From positions 48,509,813-48,573,812 of the forward strand of contig OY998176.1 in NCBI GenBank assembly GCA_963921935.1: a DNA stretch of 64,000 nucleotides. Direction: 5' to 3'. Made by a program: the position numbers and the translations under genes. Source of the DNA: Galeruca laticollis. Taxonomy: Eukaryota; Arthropoda; Insecta; Coleoptera; Chrysomelidae. The notes beneath the pieces are model-generated. The model saw only the letters and a program-made list of their open reading frames with translations, did not search any database and had not been told where the DNA came from. Shown piece by piece: positions 1 through 10,988 of the stretch; the first letter of the stretch is position 1; every line of letters starts with the position of its first letter.

Positions 1-1890
1 TCTGAGCGACACATAAATACGGCCCCAACCATGCAATTCGTCACTTACAAGTCACTCATCGTACCAAAAGGTAGTTACATTTCATCTTCACCCGGCAAAA
101 TTGACCGGTATAATTAAAACTGCAATAATCAATAAATACAATCATATAATGTAATCATATTAAACTTCATAGCTAGTAACCAGTGCTACATTCTTAATTG
201 TTCCGCAAATGAACAACATTTATATTAAAAATTGAATAAAAAGAACATATATAAACTTAACGTATGAAACGCAACTTTTGCCCTAAGTGGCTGGTGCTTC
301 GAGATTTATGTATATACTATTCGGACCGCACTACAAAAAGTAAGATTGCGAAACATTACCCATTGCTCCTCCCACGTTAAACGCATGTGACGGCAATAGA
401 AAACACAGTTTTGTGGTAAACAATTTATCACTGCAGGCTTTATAAATTATATAAAGATTGAAATTTGTAGGCAGCGGCTTTTTGAGATATGCACCAAAAA
501 ATTACTTAACCGCTCCATCTTAAAAGGGCGCTAGCTCGCTTAAGATGAACTTTTGGATAAAGGTAAATTAGGTTAGATGGACATACAATCATATCTAGTA
601 ACTGTAGTTTGCGTCTGGCAGGAGAGTTTCTGGACACCCTGTATCTACGTCTAAATAAAAGAAATAAAAAAAAAAATGATTCTACTAATATTATGTATTC
701 CGAAATTAACTTACTAATTTCTGTTAGATCTCGCTTACTCGCTGACTTATCCAGTACCACAAAAATTTTAACTAGCGCTAATTTCTACTTATTCTTGCCA
801 CGTATTCTACATAACGCACTCATAACAAGATTCTTGGAATGGATCGTTGGATATGTTTCTCAGTCCCATACAAATTGAAATATTCCCTAAAATAAAAAAA
901 AACGTAACACGTGCTTGGTCATTTTATATAAAAACCGGCAAGTTTCAAATAATATTATCAGTAGTCATAATTTAAGGTTAAAGGGGTATAAAGTGACACA
1001 TGTTGATAATTTCACAGATTTGGGGAAAGGGTAGAAGCATTGTGTTTTCTAATACCCCAAAGGGTCGTATCATGGATACAATGAGCAACAATCTCTGTAC
1101 ATAATTTTCCTTTTATATCAGTATTAATTGAATCGAAACAATATTGTGCGTTAACAATTTGAAAATAAAAAGAGATTGTATATCACCATTACATTTTAAT
1201 GTTTTAAACCTTTCATTGTATGAGAAACATAAAGTTTTCGCTATATAATATGTTATCCAGAAAATTGAAAAAAAAACATGAACAACAAAAACCATAAATG
1301 TTTTGGAATTACTGGAACCGTTGAAAATATTCATACTGAACACACTACTACAACTACACAAATACTCAGGAGACCGACGGTAAACTTATAAAGAAATAAA
1401 CATATTGAGAGAGTATTCGTTCCCTTGTAACGCGATCTGAGCGCACCCTTTGCGGTTGACGGAACTAATCTTTACAGGCGGAATATTTAAATTTGGTAGT
1501 TTGGATTATGGGTAGGTAAATTTTACAGTTTGTCTAAAAATTGTTTATTATATAATTATTCCATTCCAAAAAATAAAATAATATTTAATTTTTTGTAATG
1601 AAATAATTATAATAAACAATTGTGAGACAAATAATTTCGGTAATAAATAATAAAACGGCACACATTTAATTTTTTATTAATCTTCACATAATAAAAAATT
1701 TATTTATCACAAAACTACATATTTTTACTCAAATTACATTACATTATATTTAAGAGAGTTAATTCAATATCAGATCAAATTGCTCATTCAGTTATTTTAA
1801 AATTATTGACAACAAATATTTTGATTAAAAGGAGTTAAAAAATAAATTCCCTATTTCCATGAAGACAGGAACAGGTCTGAAACAAAAAAG
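1..1890. other. AT-rich DNA without a recognisable gene
   Basis: Only short frames with low-complexity translations are present on either strand, and none resembles a known domain. A TGGACACCCTGTA string near 629 looks like the tip of a DNA transposon end, but I found no partner end. I see nothing else to annotate. Confidence 0.6.
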
Positions 1891-1893
1891 AAA

Positions 1894-2440
1894 TTAAACG
1901 CAGTACATTAAGTTACCGAAATTTTTTTTTTGTTTGTTAGTCCTTTCACCATCATCATATTTTTTAATTAATAAGGGGACACAAACTTTCAGGAGTTGAG
2001 AAAATACGTATGATTTATGTTCTCGGCAGGTGAACCAATCAAAATGTATACGACCTTTTGATGTGTTTTCTTTGAAGGAAGTTAACCTATGGTGAATGTC
2101 TAAAATATCTGTCAGCAAATTAGCCTTACATTCTTCGCAATTTAAAGTTGTAACTTTTTTTACAAGGAAACCAGAGACATAGCTTATTGTTCGAGTATGA
2201 AAATTTAAATAATTTAGTTATTAATAGTAGTAGTTAATAGTGAATGGTTTTGGTTTATTCTGAAAATTTAAAAAATAATACAATAAGTTGCAGTCATCTG
2301 CTTCACAATTTGTGTTGTAAATTTTGACTATAATATTGTTACAAAAAATAAGCTTTCTTTCAACAGATAATACAGTACTTTGATTAATGTCAGACGGAAG
2401 TTTGAAAAATGTTTTGTTCTTTAACTCCAAATAGCCAAGT
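1894..2440 (-). pseudogene. P-element/THAP9-like transposase C-terminal remnant
   Basis: On the minus strand two open stretches (2430-2224 and about 2200-1894) lie in the same frame, separated by a stop. The second reads SYVSGFLVKKV, then a Cys-x2-Cys pair (NCEECKANLLTD), then DWFTCREHKSYVF. The order YxxGFxxKK, CxxC, later W-x-C-x2-H resembles the C-terminal part of P-element/THAP9-type transposases as I know the family. No catalytic residues, THAP finger or inverted repeats were found nearby, so this is a fragment at best. The family assignment is inference from motif order; another domesticated or decayed DNA transposon protein is possible. Confidence 0.35.
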
Positions 2441-2599
2441 GGCCAAAAATATTATTGCGTGTGCGCTTCTGAAAGAAACATATGTTACAGTGAACAAATG
2501 TTAAAACCGAATCTTCATAACGTTGCAAAAATGTACAAACCGCAGTATAAAACTTTGATGAATTGTTTATTCGACATGGATTGCAAGTTTAAGGCTACC

Positions 2600-3060
2600 C
2601 CCCACTAAACAAGAAACATAACAAGTCTTTTTGTGATGTAATTTTAAGAGACTTTTTGTGATGTTTATTTAAAACGTTAATAAGATATCTCCTAGATGTC
2701 TTCATTTTATTACTAACTATATTAACATCCATCTCATGTAAATAAAACATATTTTTGATGCACACAATAATACTTGAATTCGCAGTTACATACACATCCT
2801 ATGAACTTCTTTTTAGCAACTTCCGATAGGAAACATTCATACGATGTTAATTTGTATACTTCTCACTAATATCACATACAGAACGTTACTGTAATATTAC
2901 AAATTAACATGTTTCTAAGATGATCACATGTTGCAGTTACTATCACATCATTCGAAATAATTTTTAGTAAGTTAGTGTGATTACGTCATTATGATGTTAG
3001 TTCATAAAACTCTCAGTAATATCACATATTAAACATCACAGTAACATAAAAAAAGAAGAA
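2600..3060. repeat. Cluster of short TATCACAT / ACATCACAGTAA motifs
   Basis: Within about 450 bp the strings TATCACAT, TTGTGATGT and AACATCACAGTAAC recur many times in both orientations. A similar string, AACATCACAGTAATG, reappears at about 7172-7190 on the far side of the 5022-6908 element. This looks like subterminal repeat sequence of an older transposon that was split by the younger insertion, but no clean terminal inverted repeat could be fixed by eye. Confidence 0.35.
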
Positions 3061-3261
3061 AACAGAAGAGGAATTGACGAACGAACATTATCTGTGGAAA
3101 CACATGACAAGCATGACATGGCGGATGGATTTTCAGTCTTGGGTTATATTTTATTTGCAGGCAGCACATATTTTGCAAGTAGTACTTGAATAAAGTGGTC
3201 TTCGTTTTCGTTTGTTCCTACATAGCTTCAGTTTCTATGCTTAGTTATAATTCTTGTTATA

Positions 3262-4976
3262 ATGGACGAACAACAGCTGTTATCGGTAAGTACCTATTCC
3301 AAAATCATAATTATTAAAACTTAATACTCATTCAAGACTTTAATCGGCTATTGTACATTGAAATTCCAGGTGGCGGATTTGTACACTAACATTATATAAT
3401 AAAGTTTACAAAATAAGGGTTTTTCAACTTTTAAAATATTTTAGTTAGTAAGTATATTTTAAAAACGATTCACAATATTTTAAATCCTAGATATGCATTA
3501 TACCCTACAAAAAACTTAATATTGCAATAGGGTAGTTATTATTATTAATAATAAAACGTGCTCATGTGTTGGCAGAGATTTGAATCTAGAAGAGAATATT
3601 TTCAATGTTCAAGATGTTTCAGAAGCTACTAACATAAATAAAATAAAAAACAAATAGTTGGTAATTATGTAAAGATAGGGGAATGACTATTTCAGATAGT
3701 CTGATACAGATATTGTATTAAACAGTACAAATAATATCGAATCGAGTATCTCTAGTTCTAGTTTTTGTAGTAGCAGCCATAACCATCAATATAGTATTGC
3801 AGGTTTACAAAATTTTAACATTAATACTAACAATTCTGGTGAACAATTAGAGACTATTTAAGACTTAGACAGAAATTTCTGTTAAAAAGCTCATTTCCAT
3901 TTGAAAATACACTGAATACAATAAAAAAGCTGTCCCTTACAATGGTACCTATATTATCTAGTTGAAGAATATGTAACTTATGGCACTGAATGCTCCAGTC
4001 AACAAACAGAATTCAATTATTTATTATTGTAGAAACACAGCTATTGGATACTCAATTGAATACAATTAAGTATACTCATTTAACTTGATAATGTGTTCAT
4101 ATCTCTTCTTCATAAGTAGTTTTTTGTATACAGTGTATTAATAATGCTTAGTTTTCATTAAGATACAATTCCACGATGTTCATATACAATATATTCCAGG
4201 ATGGAAATAACCAGATGAGAATAGTATATTATTTTATACAGAAAAGAATTATGAATTTTCATGGCACACCTGAATTTACCTGCCAAACAGAGTGAGGCAT
4301 GTAATAGAAGGTGAATCATGAAAAGTCACTTCTCGAAATAAAATATGTTGTTATTCATTTGAAGAGCCCCGCATGTATCTTGTGGAAAATGGGTCACAGT
4401 CAATTGGTTGAAAATCCAGTTTGATGTAGTTTATGATGATCGATCAAAGGTCTCCATGGGCACAATTTGATCTAAAGTAATTGTTTTATTAGCTGCTGTT
4501 CAGAACACCTTTAAATGTTTCACAGATAAGGATTTTGAAGTGTACGTTATGGAATGGTTGAGGCACTCGAAACAGCTACTCTTGCGTAAGAAAAAGTAAT
4601 CGTAAGTAAACGATAGAATTTTCTTTAATCAGATTGGATTTGTTGATTTAACGTAATGTTTCATAAAATCATTATGGTTTAAAATTTTTATTAGTTATTA
4701 AAAAAACTATTCTAATAAATTTTCTGTAATCTAGCTGTAATGTATGTGTATCCGTTAATCTTTATTAATTCAGTTTCAAAGTATGTTACATTATGGCAAC
4801 TACAGATTAATTTACCCTTTTTTATTCCTTGCTTTCACTGAATGCTTTCAATAGTTTCCACTTTCCACGCTTGTTATGTAATATGCTTACACAATTTTAT
4901 TTTTTTTAGGTTGGATTCCTGGACAAGATATTTTTTTTCTAATTTTGTACTGTACTGTTCATTAAAAGTGAATAAA
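3262..4976 (+). pseudogene. Unidentified decayed transcription unit (start, splice donor, polyA signal)
   Basis: An ATG at 3262 begins eight codons (MDEQQLLS) followed directly by a GTAAGT-type donor at 3286. Downstream are short exon-like open stretches: an acidic one near 3575-3650 (DLNLEENIFNVQDVSEA) and a Ser/Asn-rich one near 3694-3858. A further frame ends at about 4588 with a basic tail (WLRHSKQLLLRKKK, stop). AATAAA lies at 4971. I do not recognise a domain. The position between repeat clusters (2600-3060 and about 7000-7260) suggests a decayed cargo or transposase gene of an older mobile element, but that is inference; a small host gene remnant is the alternative. Confidence 0.3.
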
Positions 4977-5160
4977 CGTTTTAAATCCTTTATTGCTTTT
5001 TTTGGTATTTTATTTTAAATGTACAGGGTGAACAATTAAGAACGACCGTGGGCCACATCTCAGAAAAGAATCATGGTACAACTTTCACACTCGAAAACAT
5101 AATACTCCAAAAAAATAAACGGTTTTAAGGATTAAAACTAACTTTTCCGCATCTGTGGCC

Positions 5161-5912
5161 CTGAACAATATTCTATCATAAAATTGTTACTTGTATACAC
5201 TTCGGGGGATGTATCGTGCTAACAAACTGGAATTTCTCCAAAAATTCAGTATATCTGGATTTATAGGACCCCCTGTACTCGCTCTAGTCAACTAAAAATC
5301 AATAGGGTACATTCGTGAGACACCTTGAACAATATTCAATCATAAAATTGATCAATCGCATACTCTCTGGAGGCTGTATCGTGCTAACAAACTGAAAATT
5401 CTCCAAAAATGACGAAAGTTTGGTACTTCAAGTACCATATCACCCGTTGTACTGGCTTTACTGAGTTGAATATCAATAGGGTTCATCTTTGAGACGCTCT
5501 GAATAATATCCAATCATAAAGTTGGTCACTTGTATATACTCCGGAGGCTGTATCGTGTTAACAAACTGAAACTTCTCCAAAAATGACAAAAATATCGTAC
5601 TTAAAGTACTGTAGCACTTGTTGTATTGGCTCCGGTGAGCTGAAAATCAATAGGGTTAATCAGTGAGATGCCCTGAATAATATTCAATCATAAAATTGGT
5701 GACTTGTTGAACTCCGGAGGCTGTATCGTGTTAACAAACTGCAATTTCTCAAAAAAATACAAAATGTCGTACTTCAAGTACCATAGCACCCATGGTACTG
5801 GCTCTGGTGAATTGAAAATCAATAGGGATCATCTGTGACATGTCCTTAACAATATTCAATCATAAAATTGCTGACTTATGCACTCCGGAGGTTGTATCGT
5901 GCTCACAAGACA
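5161..5912. repeat. Tandem array of about 174-bp units
   Basis: The anchor string 'CTGAACAATATTCAATCATA' (with variants) recurs at about 5161, 5324, 5499, 5673 and 5845, spacings of 163-175 bp. Each unit carries CTCCGGAGGCTGTATCGTGC, a stretch of the type GTACTTCAAGTACCATAGCA, and AAAATCAATAGGG. The array ends in a CGACGACGAC run at about 5933. It is satellite-like but contained inside a transposon. Confidence 0.8.
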
Positions 5913-6102
5913 TATAAGGAAAAGTGGCCGACGACAACGACGACGACGACATACACACAGGATTTTTTTTCTAAAAACCGTTTTTTCGGATTGTTGTTGA
6001 AGGAAAAGGTAAAAATAACTCAAAAAAAAATTTCAAAATTCCAACTTTTTTTGGGGTAAACCAATACTTTTCTCGCATATAGAAAGGTTGGGCGGAAAAG
6101 TA

Positions 6103-6717
6103 ACATACTAAAGGTGTCCTAAAATTACAATTTTTGAAATCTTGGAGATTATGAAAAAAATTAATTAAGAAGATTTTTTGCCATTATTCTTCAAATAATG
6201 GGTGGGGAGGTTCAAACTTATGAACAAATGTATAACTTTTTCGTTTTTTAACAGATATTAATGATTTTAGCTGCATTTAAAAGAGTTTTTCTGTTTAATA
6301 AAGATGGATAACAAAATTTTGTATTCACTCGGAAATTTCAAATGTAAATTGAAGCATTTTTTCAATTTTTATATCTGATAACGTAAATCCCTTTTCATCA
6401 GAATTTAAAAAATGTCTCATTACATTTGAAATTTCCGAGGAAATGGAAAAATTGTCGACTTTTTCACATAACGTTGACAAAATTGCTCAATTTTGTTATT
6501 TTTGTTAAGCATATCTTATTAAAGAGGAAAAACTCTTTCAAATGACGCCAAAAACATTGATATCGATTAAAAAACAAAAAAGTGTTACATTTGTTTTTTA
6601 GGTTGAACATTCCCCCACCCCTTATTTGAAGAATAAGTACAAAAAGTCCCTAACTACATTTTTTCATAATCTCATCAATATATCAATAATTGTATTTCTA
6701 GGATACCTTTAGTATGC
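6103..6717. repeat. Long imperfect palindrome (arms about 250-300 bp)
   Basis: The arm starting CATACTAAAGGTGTCCT near 6103 is matched in reverse complement near 6701-6717. Intermediate blocks match too, such as ATTCTTCAAATAATGGGTGG against the complement near 6605-6640. The innermost match is exact: CGGAAATTTCAAATGTAA at 6330-6347 pairs with 6420-6437. A transcript would form a long hairpin with a loop of about 70 nt. Confidence 0.8.
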
Positions 6718-6908
6718 TTTTTTTGGAGATAATCACAGTATTATGTTTTTAAGTGTTCATTCCACCCGATAGCAGATATTTTAGGAACTCAAAAATATTT
6801 TCCAGCGATTTTTCAGGGTCATTTTCCTGAAGGTATTTTTTAAAGTTATACCATGATTATTTTTTGAAATATGGCCTACAGCCGGCGTTCTTAGTTGTTC
6901 ACCCTGTA

Positions 6909-7500
6909 TTTGCTGATTAGGCACAGAAACATCTATAGGATGTCATGTAGAATGTTTACGGTATGTTTATTCAGAGGTTTAAGTAATGTCCATACAACAT
7001 CTAAGAGAATACACTGTATTGTTTTTGATATGTTGCATTTAGATCATTGATAATATGTTATTTTTTAGACATTGCATTAACATTGACAAGAAGTTAAAAG
7101 GCATTTCAGAATGTAACAGAAATGTTGTTTTTTTTTCGTTATAAAGACTTCCTTTTGAGGAAGTTCTAGTAACATCACAGTAATGTAAAAAGGCAGCGCT
7201 TTAACATCGTTGAGAAGTTAAGTTGAAACATGACAAAAGTTAACAGCCACAAGCTGGGCATAAGCGGTTGTATAGATGTGCATGTGATGAAAACAATTAG
7301 ATATGTAAGTCAAAGTACCAACCTTAATTACTTACTGGTCATCAACTAGCCAGCTTGACTCTTTGGTAGGGATAACCCATTATGTTTAGACCTTTTAACG
7401 TGAGGAAACAATAAAAAAAGAATTTGTTATATTAGCTGGTAAACAAACAATGTAGTGACTAAATTATTGAAATTTAAATTTTAATTTAGTTTTAACTAAC
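6909..7500. other. AT-rich DNA between the foldback element and Gypsy A
   Basis: No coding sequence is visible. It holds the ACATCACAGTAA-type string near 7175 that echoes 2600-3060. The part nearest 7524 may be LTR sequence of Gypsy A, but a second LTR copy for comparison was not found. Confidence 0.4.
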
Positions 7501-7524
7501 TCCAATCAGTTTGAACCCGTAACA

Positions 7525-7540
7525 ACCCCCCTCTTTCCTG
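7525..7540 (-). promoter_or_regulatory. Polypurine tract and 3' LTR start of Gypsy A
   Basis: On the minus strand the sequence is GGAAAGAGGGGGGT followed at once by TGTTACGGG. A G-rich purine run abutting TG is the classical plus-strand primer and LTR boundary. The LTR would extend to lower coordinates; its far end could not be determined. Confidence 0.6.
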
Positions 7541-7753
7541 GAAAAATTTTTTTTTCCAACAAAAAAACTTGACAATCCAAAAAAATTTAACCTACAATCT
7601 TATCTAATCTATATCAGAGTCCGAGTCAGAGTTTGAATCTTCCGGCGGATGAGCCTTTATATCCTTGGCGTGCCAGACACCTTTGGAATTTCCCTTTTTG
7701 TCCTTTAACTCATAGGCCCAGGGTGAACAAATCTTTGAAATAATAAATGGTAC

Positions 7754-8404
7754 TTAAAATTTTGGAACAAATTTGGCTGTTATGGGCCTTGCCTTATCAG
7801 AAAGAGCGTATCGGCGTTTCCATACTCTCTGTGCTAGACTAAACTTCTCGTCTCGTCGACGTAAATTATACCTCTGCTTGGTGTTTTCATATGCTATTAT
7901 TATACGACGTCGAATGTCCTGGAAAACTTCCAATAAAGCTTCAGAACGAGTAAGAGGATCGAAATTAGGCTTTTGTGATGTGGCTAGCGGGTGAATATAC
8001 TTTCCAGATAACTGGATTTTGCGACCAAAGACAACAAAGTTTGGACTGAGTTGGGTTACCTCATGACAAGATGTGCGTATAGCGCAGGCAATCTTCTGAA
8101 GGAACTTATCCCAGCTCCGATGGTTTTCAGACACATAAGATGCCAATGCCGTCTTTATTACTCTATGAGAACATTCTACTGCGTTGCTCTGAGGATGGTA
8201 GTTCGCAACGTGAAAACAGGTAATGTATTGTCTAAGAATATCCTGAAATACCGAGCTAATGAAGAATCGACCGTTATCCATTATTGCCTTCTGAGGAGCA
8301 CGATAGATAAGAATTACGTTATCTTCGAATATTTCCGAGATTCGTCCTCCAGTAGCTTGCCTTAAAGGGAATAAAAGTATATATTTGTCAAATAAATCCT
8401 GTAT
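7754..8404 (-). pseudogene. Gypsy A integrase, C-terminal part of core and tail
   Basis: The frame resumes after the LINE insertion with LFPLRQATGG, then the second catalytic Asp in MDNGRFF and the catalytic Glu region in HPQSNAVECSHR. It continues to a basic tail with the VWKRRYALSD-type motif common near the end of gypsy integrases. Integrase inserts the cDNA into chromosomes. The remainder of the enzyme lies at 8830-9230; the two were contiguous before the RTE fragment landed between them. Residues look reasonably conserved, but the gene is interrupted and cannot be functional. Confidence 0.85.
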
Positions 8405-8415
8405 GGAAAAAACGA

Positions 8416-8820
8416 GCCTGGACGCTTAAGAAGTGCAACACTGACCGGCTGGAAGCATTCGAGATGTGGGCATATCGAAGAATCCTCAGAATAAGCTGGG
8501 CGAGCAGAACAACGAACAATGAGGTATTGAGAAGAATGGGAAATGAGAAGGAAATAATTAACACAATCAAAATCAGAAATTGCAATATCTGGGCCACGTG
8601 ATGAGAGTGGAGAGGTATACACTACTGCAAACTATTATACAAGGAAAAATACAGGGTAAAAGAAGTATGGGAAGAAGGCGCATCTCCTGGTTGAACAACC
8701 TAAGGCAGTGGTACAACAGTAGCTCTGTTGATTTGTTCAGATCCGCAGCTTCAAAGATAAAAATCGCCATGATGATAGCCAACCTTCTTAAAGGAGACGG
8801 CACGTAAAGGAGAAGAAGGA
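8416..8820 (+). mobile_element. 5'-truncated RTE-type LINE 3' end (ORF2 C-terminus)
   Basis: Plus-strand frames give DRLEAFEMWAYRRILRISW, then after a one-base shift YLGHVMRVERYTLL, QGKRSMGRRRISWL and finally SAASKIKIAMMIANLL. This is the C-terminal part of RTE/BovB-like ORF2 proteins, which recur widely in insects. It is inserted in antisense within the integrase of Gypsy A and flanked by a direct duplication of AAAAAACGA (8407-8415 and 8821-8829). That fits target-primed reverse transcription of a heavily 5'-truncated copy. Confidence 0.85.
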
Positions 8821-8829
8821 AAAAACGAA

Positions 8830-9230
8830 AGAATATCCAGATGCCGAGCGAGGTAGAGGTCCAATTATGTCTAAGCTAACTATTTGAAATGGTCTTACGG
8901 CAGTTGGGCCTTGACTAAGCATTAGTCCAGCTGGAGGTTTTTGAAGAGGCTTAGTTTGGAGGCAGATTGGACATTTTGCAATGTAGCAAGCGACATCTTG
9001 CTTTTGTTTAGGCCAGTAATACTTTCTACCAATCTTAGTTCGTGTTTTATATACTCCAAGATGACCTGATGTAGGGGGATAATGATGTGAATATATTATT
9101 TCCGCTCGTTTCTTCTTTGGGGCCACCATTAACCAACCATCGCCATCTTCAGCAAGTTCTGGATAGGCAACATCGACTTTTTTAAATAGCTGTCCATTTT
9201 CCAACCGCCACAGCGGAGACTTGGCTGGTG
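8830..9230 (-). pseudogene. Gypsy A integrase, zinc-binding domain and start of catalytic core
   Basis: The minus-strand frame contains the HHCC zinc-binding module (HH and GHLGVYKT, then KYYWPKQKQDV, then CPICLQTK). The first catalytic Asp follows in SLDIIGPLP, and the frame breaks after GYSFV where the RTE fragment is inserted. The zinc module is preceded by a GWLMVAPKKKRAEI segment typical of the linker between RNase H and integrase in Gypsy pol. Confidence 0.85.
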
Positions 9231-9838
9231 TACGTTGTATTCTCTGGCACATTTTGAGATACCATATATCTTTGGACTCCCAAGTCGATACTTTCAATAC
9301 GAGGTACAGCTCTTGAGAGTGCGTCAGAAACAGTATGGTTACTACCTTTACGATGGACTACTTCAAACTCAAATTGTTGTAATTGGACTGCCGATCTAGC
9401 GATTCGTCCTACGGGGTCCTTAATGTTATTAATCCACTTAAGAGCGAAATGATCTGTTATGGCAGTGAATTTAACGGCTTCGAGATAAGGACGCAAGCGT
9501 TCTATTGCGAACAACACAGCCAGGCACTCCTTCTCAGTAGTGCTGTATTTTCTTTCTGATTTCGAAAGATATCTGCTCAAATAACAAATGACACTCTCAT
9601 TTCCTTCATCATCTATCTGCGACAAAACAGCACCCATCCCGTAGTCAGAAGCGTCAGTTTGCAAAATGAGCCGTCGTTCAAAATCTGGACAGGAAAGCAA
9701 TGGAGCGGACACTAAGTATTCCTTAAGAGCCTTAAAAGAATTATCACATTCAACAGGCCAAATAAAAGGCTGCTTTTTCCGAAGCAGGGTACATAGCGGA
9801 GCGGTCAAGGACGAGTAGTCAATACCAAGATGCAACAC
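9182..9838 (-). pseudogene. Gypsy A RNase H domain
   Basis: The minus-strand frame carries FIWPVECDNSFKALKEYL, the RNase H start LILQTDASDYGMGAVLSQ (catalytic Asp), EKECLAVLFAIE (catalytic Glu), FTAITDHFALKWI (catalytic Asp) and VSDALSR. This domain degrades the RNA strand during reverse transcription. The domain itself looks intact, but a frameshift near 9838 separates it from the RT, and its tail overlaps the integrase frame from 9297 by another shift. Confidence 0.9.
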
Positions 9839-9844
9839 CGATAA

Positions 9845-10640
9845 GTCGACGAACTTCGGTAACAGACTTGGGTCGAGGGAGTTGCAGGATAGCTTCCACC
9901 TTAGTTAGATCTACCATTAGTCTACCATCCCCTATAATGTAGCCAAGGTATTTTAGTTCGGACTTACAGAAATGGCATTTATCTCTATTAAGAGTCAGTC
10001 CCGCTTTGGTGATTCGAGATAAAACTTCCCGTAAAATATCAAGATGTTTCTCATCCAAGTAGACAAATACATATTTTTCTAGATCTACACCTATGACCTG
10101 GTCTATGAATATTTGCCATGTTGCTGGTGCATTGTGGAGTCCCATCGGCATTCGCCGAAATTGATATAGACCACGATTAGGCACAACGAAGGCTGTCATT
10201 GGCTTAGATTCTTCCGAAAGCGGTATTTGCCAGTATGCACTTTTGATGTCCAATGTCGTCAGATAGTGAGCATCACGAAGTTTGTCTAACGTAGCATTTA
10301 CGAGGGGGAGAGGGTAAGCATCCTTAGTAGTGACCTTATTAAGTTGTCGATAATCTACGACGAACCGATGACTTCCATCAGGCTTCTTAATGAGGATTAT
10401 CGGGGAGGTCCAAGGACAGTTAGAAGGCTCCACCACATTATCTTCGAGCATCTTAGTCAGTTCTTCATTCACTTGCTTCAAAATCGGCGGCGACAAAGGA
10501 TAATGCCGTTGTTTTAGAGGCGGCGAAGAAATTCGGATGACATGCTCAACGTAGTTAGTGCATCCTAATTTGAAATTCATCCCTTGAAAGGTATCATCAA
10601 TAAGTGTGTTCAGTCGAGATTGCTACTCAGGATCCAGATG
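9845..10640 (-). pseudogene. Gypsy A reverse transcriptase with deleted active-site box
   Basis: RT motifs are clear: VEPSNCPWTSPIILIKKPDG, FVVDYRQLNKVT, YPLPLV, LTTLDIKSAYWQIPL and RRMPMGLHNAPATWQ. The YLDD catalytic box reads VFVYLDEKHLDIL. Family members have YLDD plus roughly ten residues before the HL motif, so an in-frame deletion has removed the second catalytic Asp. The thumb follows (NRDKCHFCKSELKYLGYII). An in-frame stop also lies upstream near 10623. The enzyme is dead. Confidence 0.9.
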
Positions 10641-10737
10641 GTCGGATGAAATTAAGGCTAATTGCATTGTTGGTTCACTTTGGGAGGAATCTCTAAACTG
10701 CCACTCACCCGAGAACATATTCGGGATTATCTTCATT

Positions 10738-10983
10738 TCATTTCAAAAGTCCATCCCTAAAATAAGAGTATGATGGAGTCTTTACTTTTTCACACAACGT
10801 AATTGGTAAAGATACCTTACTCAAAATACCACAAGTCTGGTCTGAAGCCACAACACAAGACTTTTGTTCAGTGTTTTGGATCTTGCAGGTAGATCTTAAC
10901 CTGTTCCAACCAGATCCACCCAAAATGGTGTTTGTATCTCTGGAATCCAACAAACCAAGCAATTGACAACCATATATTTTCAC
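10738..10983 (-). pseudogene. Gypsy A retropepsin region
   Basis: The frame reads GCQLLGLLDSRDTNTILGG, which aligns with the D-T/S-G-A active-site turn of Gypsy proteases (LLDTGA, then TILG). Here the turn is D-S-R, so the active-site Gly is lost. Later residues (GILSKVSLPITL) fit the second beta-hairpin. The piece lies between the Gag knuckle and RT as expected. Confidence 0.65.
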
Positions 10984-10988
10984 CTGAT

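Larger units (their letters stand above)
5022..6908. mobile_element. Non-autonomous foldback element with TA-flanked TIRs
   Basis: The ends are imperfect inverted repeats of roughly 60 bp. The left end reads CAGGGTGAACAATTAAGAAC from 5024; the right end is its reverse complement with one mismatch, ending at 6906. Both ends are flanked by TA (5022-5023 and 6907-6908), as for Tc1/mariner-type target duplications. The 1883-bp interior has no credible gene. Its left half is a tandem array of about 174-bp units; its right half is a long palindrome. Related pieces recur at 31190-31950 (inverted), 52390-53520 and 56653-57783, so it is a multicopy family. Confidence 0.7.

Noticed and set aside
609..878. 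89-codon open frame on the plus strand
   Set aside because: Low-complexity Asn/Lys-rich translation without a domain; no splice or polyA context.
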